A stretch of DNA of 64,000 nucleotides from Nocardia higoensis NBRC 100133 (GCF_000308595.1 NZ_BAGA01000047.1:62001-126000), one strand, 5' to 3'. Counted from the stretch's first letter, positions 47,551 through 57,846 are shown. Notes: a model not told the origin generated them from the sequence alone. Program-made: numbers and translations.

Positions 47551-47762
47551 TCGGTGACCCCGATTCGGTCATCTCGAGGTGGAAAGACTGCCAACAATCT
47601 GACCATGAACCCGGGGCGTTTGCACGGTGATTTCGAACAATCTTCGGTGAACTGCCGTCGAAGCGCAGCCTTCCGGCGACCCCGGCGAGCCCCTGCGGCC
47701 GTCACCGCCCACCGCAGGCGGGCACAATGGAATGCGGCGACTTCTGCGATCGAAAGGACCCG

Positions 47763-48167
47763 ATGAGTTCCGGCGAACAGACGGCGACCTCGTTCTACGA
47801 CGCGGTCGGCGGTGCGGAGACGTTCCACCGCCTGGTGGCGGTGTTCTACCGCGAGGTGGCCGCCGACGAGATCCTGCGCCCCCTCTATCCGGAAGCCGAC
47901 CTCGGTCCCGCCGAGCGGCGCATGCGGATGTTCCTCGAGCAGTACTGGGGCGGCCCGCGCACCTATTCCGACGAGCGCGGCCATCCCCGGCTGCGGATGC
48001 GGCACATGCCGTTCACGGTGGGCCCGCTGCAGCGGGACGCCTGGCTGCGCTGCATGCGTATCGCGATCGGTGAAATCGAGCCCGAGGTGCTCGACGACGA
48101 ACACCGCAAGGCGCTGCTGGACTACTTCGAGATGGCCGCCCACTCGCTGATGAACTCGCCGATCTGA
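47763..48167 (+). CDS. glbO: Group II truncated hemoglobin
   Basis: Oxygen-binding hemoprotein of 134 residues, linked in mycobacteria to oxygen metabolism and peroxide detoxification at the membrane. [34 protein letters not shown] is the group II start (Tyr B10 in FY), [28 protein letters not shown] holds the CD/E region with proximal His in RMRH and Trp G8 downstream (DAWLRCM). ATG 47763 follows GAAAGGA. It is divergent from the HNH gene and upstream of aglA, the order seen in mycobacteria. Confidence 0.95.
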   Translation: MSSGEQTATSFYDAVGGAETFHRLVAVFYREVAADEILRPLYPEADLGPAERRMRMFLEQYWGGPRTYSDERGHPRLRMRHMPFTVGPLQRDAWLRCMRIAIGEIEPEVLDDEHRKALLDYFEMAAHSLMNSPI

Positions 48168-48235
48168 ATCGCCCGGGGTGTGAATGCCCCCACGCCTGCC
48201 GCGCGCCGGGCCCTGTCGTGCGGCACCATGGCGGA

Positions 48236-49867
48236 GTGACCCTCGACCGAGTGACACCCTCAGTCCACCCGGCCGCCCCCGGGAACGGCCCCGCCCCGGA
48301 TGCCGACCGCGCCTGGTGGCGCTCCGCGGTCTTCTACCAGGTCTACCCCCGCTCGTTCGCCGACTCCGGCGACGACGGCGTGGGCGATCTCGGTGGTGTC
48401 CGCGAGCGGCTCGACTACCTCGTCGAGCTCGGTGTCGACGCGCTGTGGATCTGCCCGGTGATGCGCTCGCCGATGGCCGACGGCGGCTACGACGTGGCCG
48501 ACCCGCGCGATATCGACCCGCTCTTCGGCGGCATGTCCGCGATGGACGCCCTGCTCGCCGAAGCCCACGCCCGCGGCATCAAGGTCACGATGGACCTCGT
48601 TCCCAACCACACCAGCGATCGGCACCCCTGGTTCACCGCCGCGCTGGCGGCCGCGCCCGGCAGCCCGGAGCGCGCCCGCTACATCTTCCGTGCGGGCCGC
48701 GGCGCCGAGGGGGAGTTGCCGCCGAACAACTGGCCGAGCATCTTCGGCGGCCCGGCCTGGACCCGGGTCACCGAGGCCGACGGTCGCTTGGGCGAGTGGT
48801 ATCTGCACTTGTTCGCCCCCGAGCAGCCCGACCTCGACTGGGAGAATCCCGAAGTCGTCGCCGACTTCGAGCAGACGCTGCGGTTCTGGCTGGACCGGGG
48901 CGTCGACGGCTTCCGCATCGATGTCGCGCACGGCATGGCCAAGCCCGTCGACCTGCCCGATCTGGCGCAGGTCAACACCAAGATGCTGATCCACGACGAC
49001 AGCGATCCGCGGTTCAACAACCCGGGTGTGCACGACATCCACCGCGGCATCCGCAAGGTGCTCGACGAGTACCCGCACGCGGTGGCCATTGGCGAGGTGT
49101 GGGTCGACGACAACGTTCGCTTCGGCGAGTACGTGCGCCCCGACGAACTGCACCTGGCGTTCAACTTCCGGCTCGCCGAGACGCCCTTCGACGCGGCGGC
49201 GGTGCGCGAGTCGGTGGAGCACTCGCTCGCGGCGGTCGCCGAGGTCGGCGCCCCGGCCACCTGGACGCTGTCCAACCACGACATCGAACGCGAGGTCACC
49301 CGCTACGGCGGCGGCGCCCTCGGTACCGCCAGGGCCAGGGCCATGATCCTGCTCGAGCTGGCGCTACCCGGCCCGGTCTTCGTCTACAACGGCTCCGAAC
49401 TCGGCCTGCCCAATGTCGACGACCTGCCCGAGGAGGTGCTGCAGGACCCGGTCTGGGAACGCTCGGGGCACACCGAGCGCGGCCGTGACGGCTGCCGGGT
49501 ACCGATACCGTGGGAGGGCGATGTCCCGCCGTTCGGCTTCTCCCGCGGTACGCGCTCCTGGCTGCCGATCCCGCCGGAATGGGCCGAGCTGACCGTGCGG
49601 TCCCAGCTCGGCCGAGCCGAGTCGACGCTGTCGCTCTACCGCTCGGCCATCGAATTGCGTCGCACACGTCCCGAATTCGTCGGCGACGGGCTGGAATGGC
49701 TGCCCGATTCGCCCGGTGTGCTGGCCTTCCGCAGGCCCGGCGGACTGGTGTGCGTGCTGAACACCGGCACCGAGCCGATCGTGCTGCCCGAGGGAGATCC
49801 GCTGCTGGCCAGCGCCCCGGTGGTCGGGGATCTGCTGCCGCCGGATGCCGCTGTCTGGCTGGTGTGA
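48236..49867 (+). CDS. aglA: Alpha-glucosidase, GH13 family (AglA-like)
   Basis: A 543-residue cytosolic glycoside hydrolase acting on alpha-glucosidic oligosaccharides. The GH13 regions are intact: VFYQVYPRSFADSGDDGVGDL, DLVPNHTSDRHPWF (region I), DGFRIDVAHG (nucleophile Asp), AIGEVWV (acid/base Glu) and LSNHDIER (region IV, His-Asp). A C-terminal beta domain follows (VLAFRRPGGLVCVLN). GTG 48236 was chosen because CACCAT stands six bases upstream (leaderless type) and the family starts near WWRSAVFYQ; GTG 48218 is in frame. Confidence 0.92.
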   Translation: MTLDRVTPSVHPAAPGNGPAPDADRAWWRSAVFYQVYPRSFADSGDDGVGDLGGVRERLDYLVELGVDALWICPVMRSPMADGGYDVADPRDIDPLFGGMSAMDALLAEAHARGIKVTMDLVPNHTSDRHPWFTAALAAAPGSPERARYIFRAGRGAEGELPPNNWPSIFGGPAWTRVTEADGRLGEWYLHLFAPEQPDLDWENPEVVADFEQTLRFWLDRGVDGFRIDVAHGMAKPVDLPDLAQVNTKMLIHDDSDPRFNNPGVHDIHRGIRKVLDEYPHAVAIGEVWVDDNVRFGEYVRPDELHLAFNFRLAETPFDAAAVRESVEHSLAAVAEVGAPATWTLSNHDIEREVTRYGGGALGTARARAMILLELALPGPVFVYNGSELGLPNVDDLPEEVLQDPVWERSGHTERGRDGCRVPIPWEGDVPPFGFSRGTRSWLPIPPEWAELTVRSQLGRAESTLSLYRSAIELRRTRPEFVGDGLEWLPDSPGVLAFRRPGGLVCVLNTGTEPIVLPEGDPLLASAPVVGDLLPPDAAVWLV

Positions 49868-49937
49868 ACCGGCCTGACACGCGCCGAGTGTGCGACCGGA
49901 CGCGCGTCTACTACACAGCATCGTCTACCTTTGAACC

Positions 49938-50210
49938 GTGAGCATTCTCGAGACAGTGCTGATCTTCCTCGGCATCCCGCTGGTGATCTACGCGGCGATC
50001 GCCGGATTGTCGTATCTCGGTAAGCCGCTGCCCGGTGAGAAGCCGGTCCACTTCGACCTGGGACAGAAGTGGACTCACCAGCCGGTGCTGTGGAGTGCCA
50101 CCGACGAGGTGATCGGCAGCGGTCACCACGACGTCGCACCGCATGGCAGTCATGCGGCTATCGAATCCGCCCAGGAGCTGATCGGAGGCCGGGCAAGTGG
50201 CAAGTTCTAA
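49938..50210 (+). CDS. ctaJ: aa3-type cytochrome oxidase subunit CtaJ
   Basis: A 90-residue accessory subunit of the actinobacterial bcc-aa3 supercomplex. One N-terminal membrane helix (ETVLIFLGIPLVIYAAIAGLSYL) is followed by the conserved WTHQPVLWSATDEV segment, a His-rich stretch (GSGHHDVAPHGSHAA) and the terminal GGRASGKF, all as in CtaJ. GTG 49938 has TACCTT six bases upstream (leaderless). The downstream DUF5130 gene overlaps it by 14 bases, so the two are cotranscribed, far from any other oxidase gene in the window. Confidence 0.85.
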   Translation: MSILETVLIFLGIPLVIYAAIAGLSYLGKPLPGEKPVHFDLGQKWTHQPVLWSATDEVIGSGHHDVAPHGSHAAIESAQELIGGRASGKF

Positions 50211-50661
50211 GTGGCCCGCGGTGGTCGAGGCCGACCTTCCGCACGGATACGCCCTCACCAGCAGCGGCCGGGTCTCCGGCGTGCACGAGGCAGGCGCGGT
50301 GTTCGTCGAGGCGCCGTTCAGCGACGAAGAGCGCCTTGCGGTCGACAACGCGCTGATCGAGGCGACCCGCGCCACCAAGGTGCGCTTCACCATCTACATC
50401 GGCGATCTCGCCGGTGACGCCTCCGCCGCGGTCGACGAGCTGTTCGCGACCACCCAGGACGCGTCGCGCTCGGTGCTCATCGCCGTCTCGCCCAACGACA
50501 AGGTGATCGAGGTCCGCTCCGGCCGCGAGATCGCCGACCGCGCCAACGATCGCGTCTGCCAGCTCGGTGTCACCGCCGCGCTCAGCTCGATCCGGCAGGG
50601 CAAGCTGATCGACGGACTGGTGTCCGCGGTGCGCGTGATGGCGGCCGCGATCGGTCGCTGA
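50197..50661 (+). CDS. DUF5130/TPM-like protein (Rv2468c-like)
   Basis: A 154-residue protein without signal peptide. AAVDELFATTQDASRSVLIAVSPNDKVIEVRSGREIADRANDRVC recalls the TPM-domain fold used by photosystem II repair and phosphatase-like proteins; the biochemical role is unknown. GTG 50197 has GGAGG eight bases upstream, inside ctaJ, and the frames overlap by 14 bases. The tight coupling to ctaJ suggests a link to the respiratory supercomplex. Confidence 0.85.
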   Translation: MASSKWPAVVEADLPHGYALTSSGRVSGVHEAGAVFVEAPFSDEERLAVDNALIEATRATKVRFTIYIGDLAGDASAAVDELFATTQDASRSVLIAVSPNDKVIEVRSGREIADRANDRVCQLGVTAALSSIRQGKLIDGLVSAVRVMAAAIGR

Positions 50662-50713
50662 GACCCGGCCGCGCGCGGCTCCGGTCCGCCGGCGGCGCTA
50701 TCGGTACGCGAAA

Positions 50714-50745
50714 CGGCGCGCTCACCTTCACCGGTGAGCGCGCCG
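50714..50745. terminator. Bidirectional terminator between DUF5130 gene and pepN
   Basis: A perfect 13-base stem, CGGCGCGCTCACC with GGTGAGCGCGCCG, and a 6-base loop, between two convergent genes. Confidence 0.8.
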
Positions 50746-50761
50746 TCGTCGTGTCCGGCCG

Positions 50762-53335
50762 CTACTTCGCGTCGAACGCCCGCGCCCGCAGCGAACGCTC
50801 GATGCCGGCCTTGCCCTCGGAGACCAGGCGCAGCAGCGCGGGCGGGTGGTCACCGGCGAGGAACTCGTCGGCCGCCGCCACCGCCTCCTCGCTGATCTCC
50901 CACGTCGGGTACAGGCCGACCACCACGGTCTGGGCGACCTCGCTCGAGCGCCGCTCCCACACCGCCGGGATCTCCTCGAAGTACTTGCGCACGTAATCCT
51001 TCAGCAACTCGCCCTGGCCCGCGGGCGCGAATCCGCCCACGATCGCGCGGGTGGTGATGTTGGGGATGGAATCGTCGTTCATCACCTTCTGCCAGGCATC
51101 GGCCTTGACCTCGGCCTGCGGGCGCGCGGTCGCCGCGGTGGCGGCCTGCCGCTTGCCGGTCGCGGTCGGGTCGGCGGCCAGCTCGCGGTCGATGACCGGC
51201 GTCGCGAGGCCGTCGGCGTCGATCTCGCCCGCCGCGGCCAGCGCGCCGATCACCCGCCAGCGGAGGTCGGTGTCGACCACCAGGCCGGGCAGGCCGACCG
51301 TCGCCGGATCGCTGTCGAGCAGTTCGCGCAGCACCTCGGTGTGCCGGGCCTCCAGGCGCGCGCCGAGCAGCGCGTTGACGAAGGCCAGCTGGTGGTCCGA
51401 GCCCGCCTCGGCTTCGCGGGCCAGTTCCAGCAGCCGGTCGCCGAATTCGGTCCAGCCGACGCCCTCGGCCCAGGCCGGATCGGCGTAGCTGCCCAGCGCG
51501 GTGTGCGCCTGCATGAGCAGCCGCTGCACCACGCCGATCTCGGTCTCCGCGCCGATGCCGCGCTGCACCAGCGCGACGAAATCCCGGGCGCGCAACTCGG
51601 CCTGGCGGGTCATCTCCCAGGCCGCCGACCAGGCCAGCGTGCGCGGCAGCGGCTCGGCGATATCGCCGATGCGGTTGATCAGCACCTCGAGCGACTCGGG
51701 GTCGAGGCGCACCGAGCAGTAGGTGAGGTCGTCGTCGTTGATCAGCACGAACTTGCCGCGCGCGACACCGGTCAGCTCCGGCACCTCGGTGCGCTCGGTG
51801 GCGTCGAGGTCCAGCTCCACCCGGTGGGTGCGGACCAGCTTGCCGTCCACCTCGTCGTAGACGCCGATCGCCAGCCGGTGCACGCGCTGCTCACCCGCGC
51901 CCGGCTGCGCGCCTTCCTGCACCACCGCGAACGAGCTGAACGTGCCGTCCTCGCCGACCTCGAACTCCGGGCGCAGGATGTTCAACCCGGTGGTCTTGAG
52001 CCATTGCGCGCCCCAGCCGGACAGATCGCGGCCCGAGGACTTCTCCAGCGCGCCGAGCAGATCGTCGAAGGTGGCATTGCCGTAGGCGTGCTCGGCGAAG
52101 TAGTCGCGCAGACCGGCCAGGAAGGGCTCCAGCCCGACGTAGGAGACCAGCTGCTTGAGCACGCTGGCGCCCTTGGCGTAGGTGATGCCGTCGAAGTTGA
52201 CCTCGACCGCGGCCAGATCCGGGATGTCGGCGGCGATCGGGTGGGTGGAGGGCAGCTGGTCCTGCCGGTAGGCCCAGGACTTCTCCACGTTGGCGAAAGT
52301 GGTCCAGGCGCTGGTGTATTCGGTGGCCTCGGCTTGGCACAGCACCGAGGCGAAGGTCGCGAAGGACTCGTTGAGCCACAGATCGTCCCACCACTTCATG
52401 GTGACCAGGTCGCCGAACCACATGTGCGCCATCTCGTGCAGCACGGTCTCGGCGCGGCGCTCGTAGGAGGCGCGGGTGACCTTGGACCGGAAGACGTAGT
52501 CCTCGAGGAAGGTGACCGCGCCCGCGTTCTCCATCGCGCCCGCGTTGAACTCCGGCACGAACAGCTGGTCGTACTTGCCGAAGGCGTAGGGCACGCCGAA
52601 GTTGCGGTGGTAGAAGCCGAAGCCCTGCTTGGTCTCGGTGAACAGTCGCTCGGCGTCCATGTGCTCGGCCAGCGAGGAGCGGCAGTACAGCCCCAACGGA
52701 ATCTCGCCGTGCTCGTCGCGGTAGGTGTCGGTCCACTTCGCGTAAGGGCCGGCGATCATGGCGACCAGGTAGGTGCTCATCTTCGGCGTGGTGGCGAAGG
52801 TGTGGGTGGCCACCGTGCCGTCGTCGGTGCGCTCGCCCGGCCCGTTGGAGACCACCTGCCAGTCCAGTGGGGCGGTGGCGGTGATGTCGAAGGTGGCCTT
52901 GAGGTCGGGCTGGTCGAAGCAGGCGAACATGCGCTTGGCGTCGGCGGTCTCGAACTGCGAGTACAGGTAGACGCCGCCGTCGGCCGGGTCGACCATCCGG
53001 TGCAGGCCCTCGCCGGTGTGCGAGTACTCGCAGTCGGCCTCGACCACCAGTTCGTTGCGTTCGGCCAGGTCGGGCAGCGTGATACCGGTCGACTCGTCGT
53101 AGGAGCTCACGTCGAGCCCGACGCCGTTGAGTACGGCCGAGCGGACCCGGGCGGCGACGATGTCGACGAAGGTGCTCGCGCCCGGCTTCGCGGTGAACGT
53201 GACGGTGGTGCGCGACCCGAAGGTACTCGCCCCTTCGGACTGCTCGGTGAGGTCGAGTTCGATGCGGTAATTCTCGACGCCGACCGTGGCGGCGCGCTCG
53301 ATCGCCTGGTCGCGGGTGAGATTCGGGGCGGACAT
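50762..53335 (-). CDS. pepN: Aminopeptidase N (M1 family)
   Basis: A zinc metallopeptidase of 857 residues removing N-terminal amino acids from peptides in the cytosol. It has NAGAMENAGAVTF (the GAMEN exopeptidase motif), HEMAHMWFGDLVTMKWWDDLWLNESFA (HExxH-x18-E zinc site) and an ERAP1-like helical C-terminal domain of about 330 residues. The length matches actinobacterial PepN. ATG 53335 has GAAGGAG six bases upstream. It is divergent from purC; the neighbours on the 5' and 3' sides are conserved in mycobacteria on the 3' side only. Confidence 0.96.
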   Translation of the reverse strand: MSAPNLTRDQAIERAATVGVENYRIELDLTEQSEGASTFGSRTTVTFTAKPGASTFVDIVAARVRSAVLNGVGLDVSSYDESTGITLPDLAERNELVVEADCEYSHTGEGLHRMVDPADGGVYLYSQFETADAKRMFACFDQPDLKATFDITATAPLDWQVVSNGPGERTDDGTVATHTFATTPKMSTYLVAMIAGPYAKWTDTYRDEHGEIPLGLYCRSSLAEHMDAERLFTETKQGFGFYHRNFGVPYAFGKYDQLFVPEFNAGAMENAGAVTFLEDYVFRSKVTRASYERRAETVLHEMAHMWFGDLVTMKWWDDLWLNESFATFASVLCQAEATEYTSAWTTFANVEKSWAYRQDQLPSTHPIAADIPDLAAVEVNFDGITYAKGASVLKQLVSYVGLEPFLAGLRDYFAEHAYGNATFDDLLGALEKSSGRDLSGWGAQWLKTTGLNILRPEFEVGEDGTFSSFAVVQEGAQPGAGEQRVHRLAIGVYDEVDGKLVRTHRVELDLDATERTEVPELTGVARGKFVLINDDDLTYCSVRLDPESLEVLINRIGDIAEPLPRTLAWSAAWEMTRQAELRARDFVALVQRGIGAETEIGVVQRLLMQAHTALGSYADPAWAEGVGWTEFGDRLLELAREAEAGSDHQLAFVNALLGARLEARHTEVLRELLDSDPATVGLPGLVVDTDLRWRVIGALAAAGEIDADGLATPVIDRELAADPTATGKRQAATAATARPQAEVKADAWQKVMNDDSIPNITTRAIVGGFAPAGQGELLKDYVRKYFEEIPAVWERRSSEVAQTVVVGLYPTWEISEEAVAAADEFLAGDHPPALLRLVSEGKAGIERSLRARAFDAK

Positions 53336-53586
53336 GGAACTCCTTCGCTCTTCGACGAACACGGCACGAACGGTTCGCGGGTGGCGGCGCCGGAGCCGGG
53401 CCGTCCACACGGACTGTCGGCCCAACCCTATCGGCCGGCGGGACACCGGCGCTGCTCATCACCCGACAGCCGCGGCCGACTTCGCCGGGCTGTCCCGGGG
53501 CTGGCGGCACGGGGCAGGGGAGGGCGAGCGGTATTGTTTGCCTGCCCGATAGCCGGGCGGCAACCCACGGATTCGGAGGCTCGACG

Positions 53587-54411
53587 GTGAAGCATGTGCA
53601 CGCCGGGAAGGTGCGTGACCTGTACGAGGACGGCGACACCCTGCTGCTGGTCGCCTCGGATCGGGTCTCGGTGTACGACGTGGTGCTGCCCACGCCGATT
53701 CCGGGCAAGGGCGCACTGCTGACCCAGCTGTCGAACTGGTGGTTCGAGTTCTTCACCGACATTCCCAACCACATCGTCTCGGCCGTCGACGTGCCCGAGG
53801 AGTTCCGCGGCCGCGGCGTGCGGGTCAAGCCGCTGCGGATGCTGGCGGTGGAGTGCATCGCGCGCGGCTATCTGACCGGTTCGGGCCTGAAGGAATACCA
53901 GGCCACCGGCACCGTGTCCGGGGTCGCGCTGCCACCCGGCCTGCGTGACGGCGACAAGCTGCCCGAGCCGATCTTCACCCCGACCAGCAAAGCCTCCGAG
54001 GGCCACGACGAGCCGATCACCTTCGCCGATGTGGGGAACCAGGAGGGCCGCGAGGTCGCCGAGGCACTGCGTGAACGCACCCTGGAGATCTACCGCCGCG
54101 GCGCCGAGCACGCGGCGGGCAACGGCGTCATCATCGCCGACACCAAAGTCGAATTCGGCTGGGACGGTGACGTGCTCACCCTCGGCGACGAGGTCCTCAC
54201 CTCCGACTCCTCCCGGTTCTGGCCCGCCGACCAGTGGGAGCCCGGCCACCCGCAGCCCTCCTTCGACAAGCAGTTCGTGCGCGACTGGGCCACCTCCACC
54301 GGCTGGGACAAGGAGCCGCCCGGCCCGGAGGTGCCCGCCGATATCGTCGAGGCCACCCGGCGGAAGTACCAGGAGGCCTACGAGCTCATCACCGGCCGCG
54401 CCTGGAGCTGA
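53587..54411 (+). CDS. purC: SAICAR synthetase
   Basis: Purine biosynthesis enzyme, 274 residues, joining CAIR and aspartate with ATP to give SAICAR. Signatures seen: HAGKVRDLYEDGDTLLLVASDRVSVYD (ATP lid), RGYLTGSGLKEYQ, and the C-terminal GNGVIIADTKVEFGWDGDVLTLGDEVLTSDSSRFWP. The length is that of the short bacterial form. GTG 53587 has CGGAGG about nine bases upstream. No other pur gene lies in the window; a frameshifted beta-propeller gene follows directly. Confidence 0.96.
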   Translation: MKHVHAGKVRDLYEDGDTLLLVASDRVSVYDVVLPTPIPGKGALLTQLSNWWFEFFTDIPNHIVSAVDVPEEFRGRGVRVKPLRMLAVECIARGYLTGSGLKEYQATGTVSGVALPPGLRDGDKLPEPIFTPTSKASEGHDEPITFADVGNQEGREVAEALRERTLEIYRRGAEHAAGNGVIIADTKVEFGWDGDVLTLGDEVLTSDSSRFWPADQWEPGHPQPSFDKQFVRDWATSTGWDKEPPGPEVPADIVEATRRKYQEAYELITGRAWS

Positions 54412-55639
54412 TCGCCACCTGCGCCGGGGCGGTCCTCGGGTTCGCGGTGACCCTGCAGGTGCTCGACTGGATCGCCATCGCCCGCGAGTCCGGCGGCTCG
54501 TGCGGGACCAGCAAGGGCATCAGTTACGGCGACTGTCCGCGCCACTGGGGCACCATCTTCGTCTCCTCGCTGTTCGGCCTGATGGCGGCTGTCCCGCTGC
54601 TGGTGTTCGCCGTGATCCGCTCCCGGCTTGGCGGTGCGGCGGCAGCCGTGGTCGCGGCGGTGTCGGCCGTCTACCCGGCCGCCGTCGTCTTCGGCCAGTT
54701 GCACGGCGACACCTGGGAATCGGCCTGGGCCGCGCCCTCGGATCGCACGGAAGACGGTGAGACGGCCGGGATCTGGCTCGGCGCGGATGATGCGGACATG
54801 CTCCCCGCCGGCCCCGACGTTCTCGCTGTCGCAGGCGATACAGCCGTCGCCCTCGGCGCGGACACCGTGCACGGTTTCGCCCTGCGCGACGGCGCGCCCC
54901 GCCGGCAGTTCCGGCTACCGGAATCGGCGTGCGGCGACCCGTGGCTGGCGGCCGGACGCCAGGTCGTCGTCGCGGTGGACCGCTGCACCGGTACCGAATC
55001 CGCCGACAGCGGACCGGCCCTGTGGGCCTTGGACCCCGCCACCGGTGCGGTGGCCTGGACCGCCGCCGTCCCCTTCGAGGGCACTCGCCGAGTGACCAGG
55101 ATCGCCGCCGAGCCGCTCGTCCTGCACGTCGCCGAGAGCGGCAAGCGCGGCCGGTCCGCCTTCGTCGCCTTCGACGACACCGGCAGGGTCACCGCCACCG
55201 TCGACAGCGACGACTCCGAGTCGAGTTTCTCGTCCTTCGACGTGAGCGGCTTCGATGCCGCCCCGGTCACCTCACCCGGACGGTCGTCACCGGGAACACA
55301 CTCGTCGCCACCGCGTCGGCCCAGGGCGAGACCGGCTACCGCCTCGTCGCCCACGACCTCGCCACCGGGGACCGGCTGTGGGTGAGCGACCAGTTGGAGG
55401 ACGCGCCCGACGCCCTGGTCGCCGACGGCGACCGTGTGGTGGTGGTCGTCGACAACTTCCGGGTCCTCGGCCTCGGGGCGTTCGACCTGCGTACCGGCGC
55501 CGAATCCCATCTCGGCGTGGCCGTCGTCGAGCGACTGGCGTCCGCGATCCAGGTATTCGCCCTGCCCGAGGTCTACCTGGTGCTCGGCAGCGACGGCAGT
55601 GCGCCCTACCGGCCGTTGCAGGCCGTCGCGCGGCCGTGA
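54408..55639 (+). pseudogene. PQQ-type beta-propeller membrane protein with a frameshift
   Basis: Two frames together encode one protein of about 410 residues. The first part has three membrane helices (AVLGFAVTLQVLDWIAIA, TIFVSSLFGLMAAVPLLVFAV, AAAVVAAVSAVYPAAVVFG) and propeller-like repeats (LAVAGDTAVALGADTVHGFALRDG, ALWALDPATGAVAWTAAVPFEG). At CCCC 55261-55264 the reading passes to the next frame, where VVTGNTLVATASAQGETGYRLVAHDLATGDRLWVSDQLE continues the repeats to 55639. One added C would restore the frame (AAPGHLTRTVV). It may be a true mutation or a sequencing error. The start is also uncertain: no ATG or GTG precedes the first helix after the purC stop. Confidence 0.7.
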
Positions 55640-55724
55640 GCCAGGCCATTCCGTGCCTGCCCGAGCCCGCCTGGACGGCCCGGCCGGCTGCCGGGACCAG
55701 TGCGCGAGCCGGGCGCGCCCACCG

Positions 55725-56948
55725 TCACAACGGCCGGGAGGTGTCGGCCAGCAGATGCGGGTCGACGGGCTCGCCCGCGGTGATCAGTTCCTTGATCCGG
55801 TCGGTCACGTCCCAGACGTTGACGTTCATCCCGGCCAGCACCCGGTTCGCCGGATCGAGCCAGAAGGCCACGAATTCCCGGCCGGCGGCATCCCCGCGCA
55901 CCACCAGCCGCGTCCGGGCGCCGCGCGCGACGAAGCCGGTGTACTCCATGCCGAGGTCGTACTGGTCGGTGAAGAAGTAGGGCAATCGGTCGTAGGAGGC
56001 CTCGCGGCCGAGCATGGTCGCCGCCGCGACTTCGGGCTGGTTGAGCGCGTTCGCCCAGTGCTCGACCCGCACGCGGGTGCCCAGGCTCGGATGGTCCTGT
56101 TCGGCGATGTCGCCGATCGCCACGATGTCGGGGTCGCTGGTGCGCAGGCCCGCGTCGACCAGCACGCCGCCGTGTGTCGCCAGCCCCGCCTGCCTGGCCA
56201 GGTCGAGGTCCGGCTCCGCACCGACGGCGATCAGCACCGCGTCGGCGGGCGTCGTCGTGCCGTCGGCCAGGCTCAGGCCGGTCGCGACGCCGTCGTCGTC
56301 GGTGGTGATCGCGTCGACCTGCACTCCCAGTCGCAGGTCGACGCCGTGCTCACGATGCAACTCGGCGAAAACGGTGCCCATCTCCGGGCCGAGCGGGCCG
56401 AGCAGGGGCAGAGCGGCGGTCTCCACGACGGTCACATCGCATCCGCGGGTGCGCGCGGCCGCGGCGACCTCCATGCCGATCCAGCCCGCGCCGATGATCG
56501 CCAGCCGGGCCCGCCGCTCCAGAAGTTCGGACAGGGCGCGGGCGTCGTCGATGGAGCGCAGGGTGTGGACATTCGGGGCGTCCGCGCCCGCGAGCCGCAG
56601 CCAGCGCGCCGAGGAGCCGGTGGCCAGCGCCAGTTTGTCGTAACGCAGGGTCGAGCGATCCGGCAGCGCAACTGTTTTCGCCGCCGCGTCGATGCCGGTC
56701 ACGGCTGTGCCGAGCATGAGCTCGACATGGTGGTCGCGATACCACTGGGCTGCCTCGACGGTGAAGTCCGGCAGTTGCTTCTTGCCGAGCAGGAACTCCT
56801 TGGACAACGGTGGTCGCTCGTAGGGCAGATGCTCCTCGGCGCCGATGAGGGTGAGCGAGCCGTCGAAGTCGGCGGCGCGTAGCGCCCGAGCCAGTCCTGC
56901 CGCGGCGAGGCCGCCGCCCACGATCACGAAACGCCGATCCGAGGTCAT
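55725..56948 (-). CDS. FAD-dependent ferredoxin reductase
   Basis: A 407-residue flavoprotein of the oxygenase-coupled NADH-ferredoxin reductase family (BphA4/ThcD type), transferring electrons from NAD(P)H to a 2Fe-2S ferredoxin. FAD motif [19 protein letters not shown] motif [18 protein letters not shown], second FAD contact [23 protein letters not shown], and a reductase C-terminal domain. No ferredoxin or P450 gene is adjacent, so its partner is elsewhere. ATG 56948 has AAGGAG seven bases upstream. Confidence 0.92.
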   Translation of the reverse strand: MTSDRRFVIVGGGLAAAGLARALRAADFDGSLTLIGAEEHLPYERPPLSKEFLLGKKQLPDFTVEAAQWYRDHHVELMLGTAVTGIDAAAKTVALPDRSTLRYDKLALATGSSARWLRLAGADAPNVHTLRSIDDARALSELLERRARLAIIGAGWIGMEVAAAARTRGCDVTVVETAALPLLGPLGPEMGTVFAELHREHGVDLRLGVQVDAITTDDDGVATGLSLADGTTTPADAVLIAVGAEPDLDLARQAGLATHGGVLVDAGLRTSDPDIVAIGDIAEQDHPSLGTRVRVEHWANALNQPEVAAATMLGREASYDRLPYFFTDQYDLGMEYTGFVARGARTRLVVRGDAAGREFVAFWLDPANRVLAGMNVNVWDVTDRIKELITAGEPVDPHLLADTSRPL

Positions 56949-57153
56949 CGCGAACTCCTTCGCTGCCGAGGGTCTCGTCGCCCTCGACCCTACTGTCACC
57001 AGGGCATTCGCGAGCTCGGTTCGCGATCGACCCACCGGAGAACCGGGCAGGGGCGGGTCGGCGGAACCGGGAACGAATCGGCGCCGAGGATGGTTGGCAG
57101 GAATGACGCGTGCGTCACTGCCGCGTCCGCCGACCGATCGAGAGGAACGACAC

Positions 57154-57798
57154 GTGACCGAGACGGGCACAAAGAAAGATGTCGCCGATTTCTGGTTCGA
57201 TCCGCTGTGCCCCTGGTGCTGGATCACCTCGCGCTGGATTCTCGAAGTCGAGAAGGTCCGCGACATCGAGGCGCGCTTCCACGTCATGAGCTTGGCGGTG
57301 CTCAACGAGGGCCGGGATCTGCCCGAGGAATACGTCGAGATGATGAAGTCCGCGTGGGGCCCGGTCCGGGTCGCCATCGCCGCCGCCGAGCAGCACGGCG
57401 ACAAGGTGCTCCTGCCGCTCTACACCGCGATGGGCACCCGCATCCACGAGCGCAAGGACGAGTACGAGCGCGAGAACCGCGCGGAGTCGCTGCGCGCGGT
57501 AGTCGTCGACGCGCTCGCCGAGCTCGACCTGCCCGCCGACCTGATCGAAGCCGCCGACAGCACCGACTACGACGAGGCGCTGCGGGCCAGCCATCACGCG
57601 GGCATGGACGCGGTCGGCCCGGATGTCGGGACCCCGACCATCCACGTCAACGGCGTGGCATTCTTCGGCCCCGTGCTCTCGCGCATCCCGCGCGGCGAAG
57701 ACGCGGGCAAGGTCTGGGACGGCGTCGTCGCGCTGGCCTCCTACCCGTACTTCTACGAGCTGAAGCGCACCCGCGACGAAGGCCCGATCTTCGACTGA
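57154..57798 (+). CDS. DsbA-fold CPWC oxidoreductase, mycothiol-dependent type (Rv2466c-like)
   Basis: A 214-residue cytosolic thioredoxin-fold protein with the helical insertion of the DsbA group. The active site is [16 protein letters not shown] (CPWC). The cis-Pro loop is [23 protein letters not shown]. It is very similar to Rv2466c as recalled, a mycothiol-dependent reductase induced by oxidative stress that activates some nitro prodrugs. GTG 57154 has AGAGGAA eight bases upstream. It is divergent from the ferredoxin reductase gene; rpiB and nei follow further on, as in mycobacteria. Confidence 0.93.
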   Translation: MTETGTKKDVADFWFDPLCPWCWITSRWILEVEKVRDIEARFHVMSLAVLNEGRDLPEEYVEMMKSAWGPVRVAIAAAEQHGDKVLLPLYTAMGTRIHERKDEYERENRAESLRAVVVDALAELDLPADLIEAADSTDYDEALRASHHAGMDAVGPDVGTPTIHVNGVAFFGPVLSRIPRGEDAGKVWDGVVALASYPYFYELKRTRDEGPIFD

Positions 57799-57846
57799 GA
57801 CTGCGCGCCCACCGGGCGGGTCGGGTGCCCGCTCGGGAACCGGCGC

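Noticed and set aside
54929-55639. A separate second gene downstream of the propeller gene
   Set aside because: Its 5' part is a shadow of the first frame, and the meaningful part begins exactly where the first frame loses sense; one frameshifted gene explains both.
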